From NCBI RefSeq assembly GCF_026240095.1, contig NZ_JAPIVG010000002.1, positions 124,001 to 188,000 on the forward strand: 64,000 nucleotides of DNA. The letters run 5' to 3'. The stretch comes from Pedobacter sandarakinus. Lineage in GTDB: Bacteria; Bacteroidota; Bacteroidia; Sphingobacteriales; Sphingobacteriaceae. The stretch's first letter is position 1. Each line of letters opens with the position of its first letter. Below the pieces are notes generated by a model. It did no database searches, was not told where the DNA came from, and saw only the letters and a program-made list of their open reading frames with translations. Positions 17,457-26,534 of this stretch are shown piece by piece. Made by a program: the position numbers and the translations under genes.

Positions 17457-18281
17457 TTATTTCAAAGCATTTGCAATTTCCTTTTTCTCAGGATATCTGA
17501 TAATGGAAATATCATCTTGTGTTCTCTTGATTAAACCTAGATATTCGAATTGAGTTAACCAACCTTCCATTGCCCAGGTTTGCCATTTGTTATAAAAAGT
17601 AAGTGCATTGGCCACAATATCTTTGAAGTGATTTAAGGGAGGTGCATAACTTGCATGATGTTGGTGATAAGCTACTGCACCTATAGTGGCGATCTTCACC
17701 GCTTTCTTTCTTGCTGTAAAACTAAAGTCTGTATCTTCTGCTCCATAGCCATTAAAATTTTCATCAAAGCCACCAATATCTTGGTAAGTTAAGCGCTCAC
17801 AAGCAAAATTAAGCGACCAAAACAGCTCGTATGGTAAGTTTGGGAGTTGCCCTCGAATAGGGTCGGCGATGCTGTATTGGTCAAGCCTGTCAAAGAAATT
17901 TCTTTGTTCGGTTGCACTTGCATTTAGATACCTAACTGAACCACAAAGCAATGTATTTGCTTTTGAACTGTGAAGATAAGCTCCTATTAAATTAGGGTGG
18001 GGAATACAATCAACATCTAGGAAAATAAGCAAATCACCTGATGCCTCTTTGGCTGCCAAGTTCCTTGCTGCGGCCAAAGGCAAGTGGCTATCATCAGAAA
18101 TGGAAAAGCACTTTACGCAAAAGGAAAACGATGGTAATTCGCAAATGGCCTCATTCATGAACACAATTATCAGCTCATCAGGAAGTGTATTAGAGCGTTC
18201 AATCCCCTGTAAGAGGTTGAAAAATGCGCTCTTTCTCCCATGAACAATTGTTAATAACGAAGTTTTGAGGACTTGCTTCAT
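17457..18281 (-). CDS. Glycosyltransferase family 2, galactosyltransferase-like
   Basis: A 274-residue GT-A enzyme on the minus strand. It has the acidic metal-binding DxD-type motif FLDVDCIPHP (about residue 92) and the GYGAEDTDFSFTARK motif near residue 190, which is typical of GT2/GT27 enzymes such as galactosyl- and N-acetylgalactosaminyl-transferases. It has no membrane segment or signal peptide. Its start overlaps the stop of the upstream GT2 gene by 4 bp (ATGA), so the two are translationally coupled. Its stop meets that of the plus-strand glycosyltransferase. The donor is unknown. Confidence 0.78.
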   Translation of the reverse strand: MKQVLKTSLLTIVHGRKSAFFNLLQGIERSNTLPDELIIVFMNEAICELPSFSFCVKCFSISDDSHLPLAAARNLAAKEASGDLLIFLDVDCIPHPNLIGAYLHSSKANTLLCGSVRYLNASATEQRNFFDRLDQYSIADPIRGQLPNLPYELFWSLNFACERLTYQDIGGFDENFNGYGAEDTDFSFTARKKAVKIATIGAVAYHQHHASYAPPLNHFKDIVANALTFYNKWQTWAMEGWLTQFEYLGLIKRTQDDISIIRYPEKKEIANALK

Positions 18282-19474
18282 GATCCTATTGTTACTTCCT
18301 GAATCATCGCAGTTTTGCTAACATGTTGTAGCGTACAGCTATTAACTTGATGGAAGTACATGCGCATGGCAGTTATTGCCGAGCCAATGGGTTGGTAAAC
18401 AATTCGCCCTTTACGGTGTAAAAGTTCTTCAACATTTTCCCAGATTGTTTCAAAATAGACGCTGGAGTAAGCAATATCCATTAAACTTAAGTGGTTTAAC
18501 TTTGCCCATTTGGCCAGTTCCGAAAAACTACTCTGAGCCGGGGAAAGGGCCAATCCTGCATTCCAGATTTGTCTTAACCTGTTTTTAAGTTCGAATTTAA
18601 AAAGAAGCGTGTCTATTGATTCTACCTGCTCCTCTTCGCACCTCAAACTCATCTCAGACCAGTTTTTCAGCTGTACAGAAAAACCGAATTTCACACGCCC
18701 GTCCATGCGTGCAGAGGTGTATATTCGTACATGTGGCGAGTGACGAATCTTCGCATCAACCCGGTTCAAGGCCTTTCGAAATTCCTCATCCTCCAGAAAA
18801 GGGATAACAGGCAACCTGCCGGCTTTTTCATACATTTCGCAAGTAACTGCCAGGCTCGGACCATAACACTGGAAGTGCCTTGGCCAAGGATTAGCTATTG
18901 ATGGATCGATTGCAGACTCTAACCGACTCTTTAAAAATCGATAAGTTACATCTCTGAGGTGATGGCGTTTACTAATCGAAGGTGTATCTCTCGGCAAAAT
19001 CCTTCCCCCAACCACATCAGCTCCATTACTAATTTCTTTCAAGATATGGTAAATCCAATCTGGAGCAACTTGGCTATCTGCATCGGTTGAAACAATAATC
19101 CCACGGGCACCAACAACTTGCGTTAAGCGATGATAAGCAGCATCCATCAGCAACCGCCGAACTGTACCAATATGAGCAGCATCTTGAGGCAATTTTATAT
19201 CGGCCACATGGAGGTTAAATGCCTGGTGCTTTTTCTGATATTCTGAACAAATGCTGTAAGTGTTATCTGAGCAGTTATTAGCCAATACCAATACTTCATA
19301 TTCATGTGGATTCACAGGTAAACCTAAGTCATCCAGCTGCATTCGTAAGGCATCTAATGTTTCAGTAATAAAAGCGGACTCATCTTTTGCGGGTACAATT
19401 ACGGACAGCTTTAATTGATGACGGATTGGTCCGTTAAAGAGCAGGTTGTGATCTATATCCAATTTTTTATTCAT
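18278..19474 (-). CDS. Glycosyltransferase family 2 with C-terminal extension
   Basis: A 398-residue GT-A enzyme. The catalytic domain (about 20-260) starts LSVIVPAKDESAFITETLDALRMQ, has ANNCSDNT and the DxD-type STDADSQVAPDW motif. The C-terminal 130 residues (after about 270) are unlike a standard GT2 domain and may be helical; I do not recognise them. It heads the two-gene minus-strand operon and opposes the plus-strand cluster, with its promoter in the 385-bp gap before the TetR gene. It may act on the same unknown glycoconjugate. Confidence 0.75.
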   Translation of the reverse strand: MNKKLDIDHNLLFNGPIRHQLKLSVIVPAKDESAFITETLDALRMQLDDLGLPVNPHEYEVLVLANNCSDNTYSICSEYQKKHQAFNLHVADIKLPQDAAHIGTVRRLLMDAAYHRLTQVVGARGIIVSTDADSQVAPDWIYHILKEISNGADVVGGRILPRDTPSISKRHHLRDVTYRFLKSRLESAIDPSIANPWPRHFQCYGPSLAVTCEMYEKAGRLPVIPFLEDEEFRKALNRVDAKIRHSPHVRIYTSARMDGRVKFGFSVQLKNWSEMSLRCEEEQVESIDTLLFKFELKNRLRQIWNAGLALSPAQSSFSELAKWAKLNHLSLMDIAYSSVYFETIWENVEELLHRKGRIVYQPIGSAITAMRMYFHQVNSCTLQHVSKTAMIQEVTIGS

Positions 19475-19859
19475 GTTTTTAGGTTAGCATCGCACCTGCA
19501 CTTATCGAAGGTGAGTAAAGTGAGGAATACGCCATTGAAATAAATACTGTTTCGAACCGGTCTTTTCCCCACAGTATTTTGACAACATCACTTTACGATC
19601 TTTTGTTTATCTGGATTGATGCGAATTGTACGGAAATTAATACTAGCCTCGTTTTCACTAAGTGCTAAATGAGGACTGGTGCTGACGATAATTTGAGTGA
19701 TCTTGCCTCGTCATACCTAGGTTCTATGAATTATTTAAAGCCCTTGTAGTGATTTAAATGGTGATAATTTTGATTTGACATTCGGATGATTGTGATTAAT
19801 ATAAATCAGTTTACTGTTGCTTAACAGTGTTAGATTATTTACACTTAGTAATTCCAGTC
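19475..19859. promoter_or_regulatory. Divergent region between GT2 pair and TetR gene
   Basis: This 385-bp gene-free stretch should hold promoters for the minus-strand GT2 genes and for the plus-strand TetR gene. A TetR operator lies at 19822-19832. I saw no convincing TTTG/TAnnTTTG promoter and no small ORF. Confidence 0.5.
19822..19832. promoter_or_regulatory. TetR operator, site 1 (upstream of tetR-type gene)
   Basis: Palindrome TAACAGTGTTA followed by GATTATTTA, which is repeated at site 2. It lies 28 bp before the regulator's ATG, consistent with autoregulation. Confidence 0.72.
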
Positions 19860-20465
19860 ATGGGAAGCAAAGAACGAATTTTACGATTGAAAGAAGAAAC
19901 CAGGACCAGTATTCTGGATGCCGCCTTGAATATAGTTCAAACAGAAGGTTGGCAGGCTTTGAGTATGCGTAAAATTGCTGACCAAATTGAATACACTGCA
20001 CCAATCATTTACGAATACTTCCCGAATAAAGACGGTATTTTACTGGAACTTACCAGACGAGGATACCAGATTTTAGCAAAGGATATCCGAGAAGCTAGGG
20101 ATCTCAAAGAAAGCGCTGAGGAAAGAATGGAGGCGATGTGGGTGGCATATTGGAATTTTGCCTTTGCCCATAAGGAATTTTATCAACTGATGTACGGCGT
20201 AGATATGGTTTGCTGTACTGTAAAAAGTGCGCTTAGTGAGGCTGAAGCTGTCTCTAGTATGTTAGGTGATGCTATCGAAGCTTTATTTAAAAAGAAACCA
20301 GTAGACGAGAATGATATCTGTATGAAATACTATACCTATTGGTCAATCATCCATGGTTTAATCTCTATCAATTTGGTAAGGCCAAATGGAAGGACGACAG
20401 ATGAACTTAACCAACAAATTTTGAAAGACGCCATTAAGGGAATTACACTTTCTATCAATAGTTAA
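19860..20465 (+). CDS. TetR-family transcriptional repressor of the RND operon
   Basis: A 201-residue regulator from the ATG at 19860; an upstream in-frame start at 19827 would place the operator inside the coding sequence and is rejected. The helix-turn-helix covers residues about 12-58: TSILDAALNIVQTEGWQALSMRKIADQIEYTAPIIYEYFPNKDGI. The remaining 140 residues are the helical ligand-binding and dimer domain (cysteine pair MVCCTV near residue 125). It precedes an efflux operon, and operators TAACAGTGTTA/TAACACTGTTA occur before it, before the next gene, and within that gene's first codons. A toxic small molecule is the likely inducer, as for AcrR and TtgR. Confidence 0.9.
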   Translation: MGSKERILRLKEETRTSILDAALNIVQTEGWQALSMRKIADQIEYTAPIIYEYFPNKDGILLELTRRGYQILAKDIREARDLKESAEERMEAMWVAYWNFAFAHKEFYQLMYGVDMVCCTVKSALSEAEAVSSMLGDAIEALFKKKPVDENDICMKYYTYWSIIHGLISINLVRPNGRTTDELNQQILKDAIKGITLSINS

Positions 20466-20484
20466 ATTTTTTTAAATCTTAATT

Positions 20485-20495
20485 TAACACTGTTA
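20485..20495. promoter_or_regulatory. TetR operator, site 2 (upstream of efflux operon)
   Basis: Palindrome TAACACTGTTA, followed by GATTATTTA as at site 1. It lies about 40 bp before the membrane-fusion-protein ATG. Confidence 0.72.
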
Positions 20496-20536
20496 GATTA
20501 TTTATCCACTATAAATTATATAATTATTAAATCAAT

Positions 20537-21727
20537 ATGAATGCTATCCATCGTTTGTTTATTTTACTTAACAGTGTTAAACAATTTAACCATGTAAAGT
20601 TACTTTTAATTTTTTCCGCGGTTTCCATTTCCATTGCTGGATGTACGTCGGCCCCAGACCAGGCAGCTGCCACACCGCCGCCACCCATATTACCCGTGAG
20701 TATTGTTTCAGCCAGTACTGAAACTACATTTATTGATTATCCTGCCTCGATTGAGGGCGCAGCAGATATCGAAGTGAGGCCTCAGGTAAGTGGTTATTTA
20801 ACCCAGATCTTGGTTAATGAAGGTGCATATGTTTTAGCAGGACAAACACTGTTCAAAATTGATGAACATAGCTTTAGAGAAGCGCTCAACAATGCAAATG
20901 CCAGCCAACGTGCTGCAGATGCAGCTGTATTAAATGCACAGCTTGAAGTAGATCGTTTGACACCTTTGGTTCAAAATAATGTGGTATCAACCTTTCAATT
21001 AAAAACGGCCAAGACAGCGCAGAAGATTGCCCAGGCAAATGCAGAGCAGGCAAAAGCAGCTGTCGCCTCGGCTAAAATCAACCTCAGCTATACCAATGTA
21101 AAAGCCTCAGTAAGTGGATATATCGGTAGGATTCCAAAGAAACAAGGAAGTTTGGTTTCACCTACTGATCAGGTTCCTTTGACACAGTTATCAGACATCC
21201 ATGAGGTACATGTCTACTTTGCCTTAGCCGAAAATGATTTCAACAACTTCAACCTAAATTATCCTGGAAAAAGTCCTTCCGATCGGATTAAGCACCTGCC
21301 GAAAGTATCCCTTGTCTTGTCAGATAACACTGTATATCCAATTATGGGTAGTATTGACATGATCGACGGACAATTTGATAAAAATACTGGCGCAATAACC
21401 CTCAGGGCCAGCTTTGTAAATACAAATGGGCTGCTGCGCTCTGGAAATACTGGCAAGCTTCGCCTGGGATTAAAACATGATGATGCAATCCTAATTCCAC
21501 AGGGCGCCACGGTCGAAATGCAAGATAAGGTATTTGTTTTCGCCATGAATAAACAACATAAAGTGAGTAAGATTCCAATCACTATAGTTGGGAAAAGCGG
21601 TAACAACTATTTGGTGAAAGATGGAATAAAGCCAGGCGACGAGATCGTATTGAGTGGTCTAGATCGCCTTCAGGAAGGACAGGTGATTACACCTGAAAAA
21701 TTAACAGATAAAGCAGCAAGCTTGTAA
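20537..21727 (+). CDS. RND efflux membrane-fusion (adaptor) lipoprotein
   Basis: Periplasmic adaptor of a tripartite RND pump, 396 residues. It has a signal sequence with lipobox SIAGC at about residue 36, then a short proline-rich stretch, the lipoyl half motif (IEVRPQVSGYLTQILVNEGAYVLAGQ), a helical hairpin (about 110-175), the second lipoyl half, and beta-barrel and membrane-proximal domains. The third TetR operator (20569-20579) lies inside codons 11-15. The long N-terminal stretch before the hydrophobic core (about 22 residues) is unusual, but no in-frame ATG lies nearer. It links the AcrB-like pump to the outer membrane channel encoded after it. Confidence 0.9.
   Translation: MNAIHRLFILLNSVKQFNHVKLLLIFSAVSISIAGCTSAPDQAAATPPPPILPVSIVSASTETTFIDYPASIEGAADIEVRPQVSGYLTQILVNEGAYVLAGQTLFKIDEHSFREALNNANASQRAADAAVLNAQLEVDRLTPLVQNNVVSTFQLKTAKTAQKIAQANAEQAKAAVASAKINLSYTNVKASVSGYIGRIPKKQGSLVSPTDQVPLTQLSDIHEVHVYFALAENDFNNFNLNYPGKSPSDRIKHLPKVSLVLSDNTVYPIMGSIDMIDGQFDKNTGAITLRASFVNTNGLLRSGNTGKLRLGLKHDDAILIPQGATVEMQDKVFVFAMNKQHKVSKIPITIVGKSGNNYLVKDGIKPGDEIVLSGLDRLQEGQVITPEKLTDKAASL
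20569..20579. promoter_or_regulatory. TetR operator, site 3 (inside adaptor gene)
   Basis: Palindrome TAACAGTGTTA with an extra T/A at each end, 33 bp inside the adaptor gene. Spacing from site 2 is 84 bp, eight helical turns at about 10.5 bp. Confidence 0.6.
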
Positions 21728-21815
21728 CTATCATACGCTACCTCTAAGGAAAAATATTCTGAGTTAGAATTTATCCGTGGAGCAATTAGAGCAGACTAAT
21801 TAAATCAAAATAGAA

Positions 21816-24800
21816 ATGTTTAAAATCTTCATTCAACGGCCGGTACTGGCAACCGTTATTTCCATTTTATTGGTGATACTGGGAGTACTTGGCCTAACTA
21901 AATTACCATTACAACAGTTTCCTGATATTGCACCGCCCTCGGTTCTGGTTACGGCTATTTATCCAGGAGCAAATGCCGAAACCGTTTTAAGATCTGTTGC
22001 GCCTTCGCTTGAGGAGTCAATTAACGGCGTCGAGAATATGACTTACATGAGTTCTACGGCTAGTAACGATGGATCCCTGGCCATTACCGTATTCTTCAAA
22101 TTGGGTACAAATGCAGATCAAGCTGCTGTAAACGTTCAAAATCGGGTGGCACAAGCCACCAGTCAGCTGCCAGCAGAAGTTGTACAGCAAGGCGTAACTA
22201 CTGCGAAGCAGCAAAACAGTTTCATTATGGCTATTGGCATGTATACAGATGATGAATCTAAATACGACCAGACATTTATCGCCAATTATGCACAAATTAA
22301 TATCATCCCGGAAATCAAACGCATAAGTGGCGTAGGATCGGCCGCTATATTTGGTGGTGTTAAGGATTATTCGATGAGGGTGTGGTTGAATCCTACACAA
22401 ATGGCCACTTATCAGGTAACGCCAAATGAAATTATGAGGGCCATCCAGGATAAAAGCTTAGAAGCGGCACCCGGAAAGTTCGGGGAGAAGAGTAAAGAGG
22501 TTTTTGAGTATGTAATTAAATATAAAGGCAAGTTAACCAAGCCTGAAGAATACGAGAATATTGCGGTACGTGCCAATGCAGATGGATCGATCTTGCGTTT
22601 GAAAGATGTAGCCAGAATAGAACTTGGTGCTTATTCTTATAACAGTATTACCCGCATCAACGGAAAAAAAGCCATCGTGATTGGTATCATTCAACTGGCT
22701 GGATCCAACTCGAACGATATTCAGGTGGCGATTAATAAACTGATGGCCAAGTCTGAAAAGAGTTTTCCGGCAGGAATTAAGAAAAATATTTTTTACAGTA
22801 CCAAAGTATCGCTAGACCAGTCTATTGCACAGGTTCAGCACACCCTGATTGAAGCATTTATATTGGTTTTTATTGTAGTGTTTTTATTCTTACAGGATTT
22901 TAGATCGACATTAATTCCAGCCATTGCGGTGCCGGTAGCCATTTTAGGAACCTTCTTTTTTATGCAGTTGTTTGGGTTTTCTATCAATTTGCTCACCTTA
23001 TTCGCTTTAATTTTGGCGATAGGGATTGTCGTAGACGACGCGATTGTAGTGGTAGAGGCGGTGCATGCTAAAATGGAACATAAACACCTCGGGCCAAAGG
23101 CTGCTACCCACGAAGCAATGCATGAAATTACCGGTGCCATTATTTCCATCACCTTAGTTATGGCTGCGGTTTTTTTACCAGTTGGGTTTATGGAAGGATC
23201 TACAGGTGTTTTTTATCGCCAGTTTGCATTTACTATGGCGATTGCAATTGTTATTTCTGCTGTAAACGCTTTAACCTTAAGTCCTGCTTTGGCAGCTTTA
23301 TTTCTGAAAGATAATCACGCTAAATCAAATGAAAATCCTGGTTCCAAAACGACTTTCAAGCAGCGATTTTTTAATGGCTTTAATCATAGTTTTAATGCTT
23401 TAACCAACCGTTATGTTGGCGGCTTGAAGTTTTTAATCAAACATAAGTGGTTAAGCATGGGGGGGTTAGCATTAATTACGCTCGTTACCGTATTGATGGT
23501 TAGGAGCACGCCCGCTGGCTTTATTCCAACGGAAGATCAGGGTTTTATTGCCATTGCTGTAAATACGCCATCAGGAACTTCTTTAGATGGCACTCAAAAA
23601 GTAATGACCCAGGCCGAAACGGTATTGAGCAAGCTTGATGCATCAAGAGATGTTACTGCTGTTTCCGGCTTCAACTTGTTAACCAATTCTACCAGTCCAT
23701 CATCTGCTGTGGTTTTCGTGTTACTTAAACCAAATGAAGAACGTGGTGCTGTCAAAAACATTGAGGAAATTATGAATCAGGTGAGGGGAAAATTAGGCGC
23801 CATCTCTGGAGGAAGTTTCTTTGTATTTAGCTTTCCAACCGTTCCGGGTTTCAGTAATGTTGAGGCGTTAGATATGGTGCTACAAGATAAAACTGGGGGC
23901 AAGCTAGATAAGTTTAGCGGAATCTCGCAACAGTTTATCGGGGAGTTAATGAAGCGTCCGGAAATTGCCGTAGCGTTTACCAGTTTCAAGGCAGACTATC
24001 CGCAACTTCAACTAGATATTAACGACGAAAAAGCTGATCAATTGGGGGTTAATGTCAAAGATATTCTGCAAACAATGCAAACCTATTTTGGTAGTGCCCA
24101 GGCATCAGACTTTAATCGTTTCGGAAAATATTATCGGGTGGTTGTACAGGCAGACGTTCAAGATCGGGCAGATGCATCTGCTATCAACCATGTATTCGTC
24201 AAAAGCAATCGTGGAGAAATGGTTCCATTAAATACCCTGGTAAAACTAAGTAGAATTTATGGCTCAGAGACTGCATCAAGGTATAACTTGTTCAATTCTA
24301 TCTCCATAAATGCGATACCTAAACCAGGTTTTAGTTCTGGAGATGCCATTAAAGCAATTGAGGAAGTGGCAGAGAAGCAGTTGCCGGCTGGTTACAGTTA
24401 CGAGTTTTCCGGCCAAACGCGTGAAGAAATATCTTCTGGTGGACAATCGACAGTTATATTTTTACTGTGTTTAGTGTTTATATATTTTCTTTTATCAGCA
24501 CAATACGAAAGTTATATTTTGCCATTGGCAGTTATTTTATCTATCCCTGCCGGAATATTTGGCGTTTTTGTAGCGATTGGTATAACTGGCATTGAAAACA
24601 ATATTTATGTACAGGTAGCGCTAATTATGTTAATTGGTTTACTTGCTAAGAATGCTATTCTTATAGTGGAATTCGCTCTTCAACGTCGTCGGGCCGGTCA
24701 ACCCCTTATTTCATCTGCCTTAGAAGCATCGAAGTCGAGGTTACGGCCCATTATTATGACTTCGCTTGCCTTTGTGGTTGGATTAGTCCCGATGATGGGC

Positions 24801-25010
24801 GCAACTGGCCCTTCCGCACAAGGAAATCATTCTATTAGTATTGGTGCAGCAGGAGGTATGATATCAGGAGTAGTTCTAGGTTTGTTTTTCATCCCCGTAT
24901 TATTCGTCATCTTCCAGGCTATCCAAGAGAAATTTTTAAGAAAATCACCATTGGCCGTCGATCATCAACATGAAACGGCTATCAATCAAATTGTATATGA
25001 AACGGTTTAA
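21816..25010 (+). CDS. RND multidrug efflux permease (AcrB/MexB type, HAE1)
   Basis: Inner-membrane proton-driven pump, 1064 residues, with the two-fold RND architecture: TM1 (VISILLVILGVLGLTKLPL), large periplasmic loop, TM2-6, TM7, second loop, TM8-12. The proton-relay acids D407 and D408 are in GIVVDDAIVVVEAV, and the partner lysine K945 is in LLAKNAILIVEFAL. These match AcrB D407/D408/K940 almost exactly. It should export hydrophobic drugs, solvents or detergents. It lies 88 bp after the adaptor gene and overlaps the outer-membrane-factor gene by 14 bp, so the three form one operon under the TetR protein. Confidence 0.95.
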   Translation: MFKIFIQRPVLATVISILLVILGVLGLTKLPLQQFPDIAPPSVLVTAIYPGANAETVLRSVAPSLEESINGVENMTYMSSTASNDGSLAITVFFKLGTNADQAAVNVQNRVAQATSQLPAEVVQQGVTTAKQQNSFIMAIGMYTDDESKYDQTFIANYAQINIIPEIKRISGVGSAAIFGGVKDYSMRVWLNPTQMATYQVTPNEIMRAIQDKSLEAAPGKFGEKSKEVFEYVIKYKGKLTKPEEYENIAVRANADGSILRLKDVARIELGAYSYNSITRINGKKAIVIGIIQLAGSNSNDIQVAINKLMAKSEKSFPAGIKKNIFYSTKVSLDQSIAQVQHTLIEAFILVFIVVFLFLQDFRSTLIPAIAVPVAILGTFFFMQLFGFSINLLTLFALILAIGIVVDDAIVVVEAVHAKMEHKHLGPKAATHEAMHEITGAIISITLVMAAVFLPVGFMEGSTGVFYRQFAFTMAIAIVISAVNALTLSPALAALFLKDNHAKSNENPGSKTTFKQRFFNGFNHSFNALTNRYVGGLKFLIKHKWLSMGGLALITLVTVLMVRSTPAGFIPTEDQGFIAIAVNTPSGTSLDGTQKVMTQAETVLSKLDASRDVTAVSGFNLLTNSTSPSSAVVFVLLKPNEERGAVKNIEEIMNQVRGKLGAISGGSFFVFSFPTVPGFSNVEALDMVLQDKTGGKLDKFSGISQQFIGELMKRPEIAVAFTSFKADYPQLQLDINDEKADQLGVNVKDILQTMQTYFGSAQASDFNRFGKYYRVVVQADVQDRADASAINHVFVKSNRGEMVPLNTLVKLSRIYGSETASRYNLFNSISINAIPKPGFSSGDAIKAIEEVAEKQLPAGYSYEFSGQTREEISSGGQSTVIFLLCLVFIYFLLSAQYESYILPLAVILSIPAGIFGVFVAIGITGIENNIYVQVALIMLIGLLAKNAILIVEFALQRRRAGQPLISSALEASKSRLRPIIMTSLAFVVGLVPMMGATGPSAQGNHSISIGAAGGMISGVVLGLFFIPVLFVIFQAIQEKFLRKSPLAVDHQHETAINQIVYETV

Positions 25011-26406
25011 TATTATTACCATATTGCTTCTGGCTGTAATCTGGAGCGGATGTTCGGTTTCCAAAGATTTGGCATTACCACAAAGCCTGGCGCCAAAAAT
25101 GTTTAGGGGTACCATGCCAAAAGATTCAACAAGTGTTGGCGAAATGCCTTTTAAAAGCTTTATTAGCGACCTCACAGTACAAAATCTAATTGATACTGCA
25201 CTGCTTAGAAACTACGACATGCAAATGGCATTGAAAAATATTGATGCCGCGGAAGTATTATTTAAGCAATCCAAATTGGGTTATTTGCCAGATTTGAAAT
25301 TGCAGGTAGCGGTCAGCTCAAGTCGTCCATCCGACAATAGTTTAAATGGGTTAAGCCTGAATCAATTTACAGGCTCCAGCCATATAGAAGATTATACTGC
25401 AAATCTTGGCGTGTTTTGGGAAGCCGACATTTGGGGTAAAATCAGGAATCAAAAGGCTGGTGCGCTTGCGAGTTTTTTGCAAACAGAAGAAGCTAGAAAA
25501 GCGGTCCAAACCCGCTTGATAGCTAATGTGGCACAAGGTTACTATCAATTATTAATGTTGGATGCCCAATTGGAGATTGCAAAAAAGAACTTGATGTTAA
25601 ACGACAGTACCCTCCGAATAATACATCTGCAGTTTGATGCCGGACAAGTAACCTCTTTGGCTATACAACAGGCAGAGGCGCAGCAATTGAATGCAGCCCA
25701 ACTCATTCCGCGTTTGACACAAAATATTGGTTTACAGGAAAATGCGTTAAGTGTGCTAATTGGTACGCTGCCACAGGCGATAAAACGTGATACCCGTTTA
25801 GAAAAAATGCTTGTTCCACAAGATTTAAGTGCAGGTTTTCCATCAGCTTTGCTAAGCCGCAGGCCCGATATTAAGGCTGCGGAACTGGCACTAAGAGTTG
25901 CAAATGCCCGCGTAGGCGTGGCTAAAGCAAGTTTATATCCATCATTAACAATCACAGCCAGCGGTGGTGTAAATTCGTTCAAAGCCAGCAATTGGTTCAG
26001 TATGCCTGCGTCTTTGTTCGGATTAGTTTCGGGAGGCATAACTCAACCTATTTTTCAACGCGGACAGCTTAAATCCAATTTGGCACTGGCAAGCATCGAC
26101 CGCGAGAAAACTGTTATTCAGTTTCGCCAGTCGGTAATTAATGCAGTGGGCGAGGTTTCTGATGAACTGATGAGGGTAGGGCAGTTAAAAACTCAATACA
26201 GTATTGCCCAACAACGGGCAATTACACTACAAAATGCTTCAAAGAATGCCAATTTGTTATTTAAAAGCGGTATGGCAAATTACCTGGAGGTAATTACCGC
26301 CCAGGGCAATCTTTTGCAAAGCGAACTGGAACTAACTGCATTAAAAACCGAGCAACTGATTGCTGTAGTAGGTTTATATCGTTCCTTGGGCGGCGGCTGG
26401 AACTAG
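24997..26406 (+). CDS. RND outer membrane factor, NodT/OprM family lipoprotein
   Basis: TolC-like outer membrane channel of 469 residues. The start at 24997 gives the short lipoprotein signal MKRFNIITILLLAVIWSGC with lipobox IWSGC; an in-frame start at 24970 adds nine residues and is less likely. Two homologous OEP repeats follow (about residues 60-250 and 280-460), with the typical VLRRPDI-like turn (LLSRRPDIKAAELAL). It completes the pump and is the last gene of the operon. A hairpin at 26437-26476 follows. Confidence 0.92.
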   Translation: MKRFNIITILLLAVIWSGCSVSKDLALPQSLAPKMFRGTMPKDSTSVGEMPFKSFISDLTVQNLIDTALLRNYDMQMALKNIDAAEVLFKQSKLGYLPDLKLQVAVSSSRPSDNSLNGLSLNQFTGSSHIEDYTANLGVFWEADIWGKIRNQKAGALASFLQTEEARKAVQTRLIANVAQGYYQLLMLDAQLEIAKKNLMLNDSTLRIIHLQFDAGQVTSLAIQQAEAQQLNAAQLIPRLTQNIGLQENALSVLIGTLPQAIKRDTRLEKMLVPQDLSAGFPSALLSRRPDIKAAELALRVANARVGVAKASLYPSLTITASGGVNSFKASNWFSMPASLFGLVSGGITQPIFQRGQLKSNLALASIDREKTVIQFRQSVINAVGEVSDELMRVGQLKTQYSIAQQRAITLQNASKNANLLFKSGMANYLEVITAQGNLLQSELELTALKTEQLIAVVGLYRSLGGGWN

Positions 26407-26436
26407 GTAAAAAGACCTCAAATCATCCAAAAGAAA

Positions 26437-26476
26437 AAGCGATTCATCTCTACAGAAAATGAGGGATGAATCGCTT
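26437..26476 (-). terminator. Intrinsic terminator for the DUF3891 gene
   Basis: A perfect 12-bp stem (arms 26437-26448 and 26465-26476, AAGCGATTCATC and its complement) with a 16-nt loop. On the minus strand it is followed by TTTTTCTTTT, a proper T-tract. It should stop transcripts of the minus-strand DUF3891 gene and may also act on the plus-strand efflux operon. Confidence 0.78.
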
Positions 26477-26534
26477 GCTACCTATGTTTGAAATTGCTGG
26501 CTTTGTAAAGAAATGCTGCTTACATTTGTCAATA

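Noticed and set aside
25545..26039. Minus-strand open frame of 164 codons inside the outer membrane factor gene
   Set aside because: It lies opposite a clear TolC-family gene, and its translation has no recognisable domain.
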